This document shows, piece by piece, positions 62,754-64,000 of a DNA stretch of 64,000 nt. Source of the stretch: Sphagnum compactum. Its lineage: Eukaryota; Bryophyta; Sphagnopsida; Sphagnales. The notes below the pieces were generated by a model that was given only the letters and a program-made list of their open reading frames with translations, ran no database searches and was not told the DNA's origin. The DNA lies in NCBI GenBank assembly GCA_965153455.1, contig OZ234497.1:8308001-8372000 (forward strand). The letters run 5' to 3'. How positions within the stretch are numbered: the stretch's first letter is position 1; every line of letters begins with the position of its first letter. Made by a program: the position numbers and the translations under genes.

Positions 62754-63990
62754 TCTTCCACAACTTTAGCCTCTGCACAAACACTAACATACCAGAATCA
62801 GTACCAGAAGGTATCTGGCTTCAATCCAGAAGCCCTTTTGGAAGACACCCTCCATCACAGCTCTGTGAAAAGACCTTGATTTCTTCCTGATGAATTTCCT
62901 TGATACAAAATCCAGTGACATAGTCCAGGTCCCCCTCATCAATCATCCCTTTGGCAGCTCAAGCCTTCTTAAAGACTGGACACAGAAATACCCCTTTCCA
63001 AATTCATGTTCTACTTGTAAGCCTAAATTTTTCCCTCTGTCTCTCTCTCTCAGATCTCTTTCTGTGTGTCCCACCACTTTCTCAATATTGTTCATTGCAG
63101 TCTAACCACAAAGTTAGTTCCTTGTAAATGGGAAAAATCCAAAGGTAAAGAAATGTCCAAAAACAGACCACCATATTGCAGCAAGAGTTCTTGACTTCTC
63201 TTTTTTCCTTTTAAACAAACAAATGAATGAACAAAAAGCCCCAGCCGATGAGATGGAAAGACCTTCTAGAAATCCTAACATCTTACAACAAACAAACGGT
63301 TTTCTTTCTTCTACAATCTTAGGAAACCCCAAAGCATGTTGTATCCCCTTTCCCTCTATCCTCCTTATCCTTTCATCATAATGCAAAAAAGACACCAAAA
63401 ACAAACTGGTGCAGATCATCCACTTCCATCAATTCAAGCACCTTCTCAGCAACAAAATAAATTTCCTTTGCTTACTCTCTCTCTCTCTCTCTCTCCTTCT
63501 TCCTTTTTACCTGTTACCTATAATCCCTTCCAATTGGAAAACAGTCCGTCCTCTGACAGGAAGCCCAGAGCCCCTTCATATCAGAGAAAGAGTCTCCCAA
63601 AAACAAAATTTCCAAGACAAAGCCTCCAAAACAGAAAAAAAACACTAGAGTGTGCACACGCACAACGCACACACATACAAAACACAAAAAAAATATAAAA
63701 TATAAAAGAAAGAAACAAAAGAAAACTCAGAGATGCATGTAATTAAGGACAGAGATGAGAGCTACAAACCTCGTGAAAAGTTGTAGCAAATCCGAGGAAG
63801 AAACGAAATCGGTGTGACTAAATTTCTTTCTTGCAGTGAGAAGCGAGATGCACACCAGTTATACTCTTATACTCTATCTGCTTGTCGACGACGAAGACAA
63901 CCCCCGTTGCAGCAAGAACCAACACTTTAACACGGGCACCATCGCCATCCATTCGATTCTGCACCAAATTGCACCGGATTTGAAACCAGG
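62754..63990 (-). promoter_or_regulatory. 5' UTR with probable intron, and promoter of the NPC gene
   Basis: On the minus strand, TTTGTGCAG|AGG ends at 62773 just 19 nt before the ATG. It is a good acceptor with a pyrimidine-rich lead-in. A donor candidate, CACGAG|GTTTGT, lies at 63770/63769, which would make a 5'-UTR intron of about 1 kb. The text between contains CT and CA repeats and no coding exon. AGTATAAGAGTATAAC at about 63873-63858 may be the TATA element. These are inferences from motifs. Confidence 0.4.
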
Positions 63991-64000
63991 AGAAGAGGAG

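Overview
This is nuclear DNA from a land plant. The evidence is a set of seven intron-bearing genes from plant families, TTTAGGG-type telomere-like words (for example around 19498-19523), plant transposon signatures and long AT-rich intergenic stretches. I cannot name the species from sequence alone. I rebuilt the exons by hand from GT/AG sites, reading phase and family motifs. All seven models close without internal stops, and total exon length is divisible by three in each.

Layout. 1-4850: AT-rich, low-complexity DNA with a degenerate minisatellite and no gene. 4855-8090: decayed CACTA (En/Spm, TNP2-type) transposon on the minus strand. 8090-12756: repeats only. 12757-13361: an approximately 600-bp foldback (large inverted repeat). 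14959-17533 (+): GH17 beta-1,3-glucanase. 18307-19001: Emigrant/pogo-like MITE with TA target duplication. 24026-25337 (+): four-TM DUF1218 protein. 29687-33375 (-): nine-exon plastid DUF1995 protein, with a minisatellite starting about 75 bp upstream of its ATG. 36812-38668 (-): STAR1-type bacterial-like ABC ATPase with a 19-nt coding first exon; a telobox-bearing tandem repeat lies 580-830 bp upstream. About 40380-41580: 3' end and LTR of a retrotransposon. 41600-53450: gene desert with several families of local tandem repeats. 53454-55349 (+): cytochrome c. 57706-58511 (+): RCI2/LTI6 (PMP3) small membrane protein. 60256-62753 (-): non-specific phospholipase C, with a probable 5'-UTR intron to about 63770.

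The genes do not form a pathway or cluster. They are unrelated housekeeping, stress, cell-wall and lipid genes in a repeat-rich plant chromosome. Several encode membrane, secretory or stress-linked proteins (GH17, DUF1218, STAR1, RCI2, NPC), but I see nothing beyond coincidence in this. I did not find a convincing new biological system. The best leads are structural: the foldback upstream of the GH17 gene, minisatellites abutting the DUF1995 and STAR1 promoter regions, the MITE, and an unexplained block of distinct composition at 28.2-28.55 kb.
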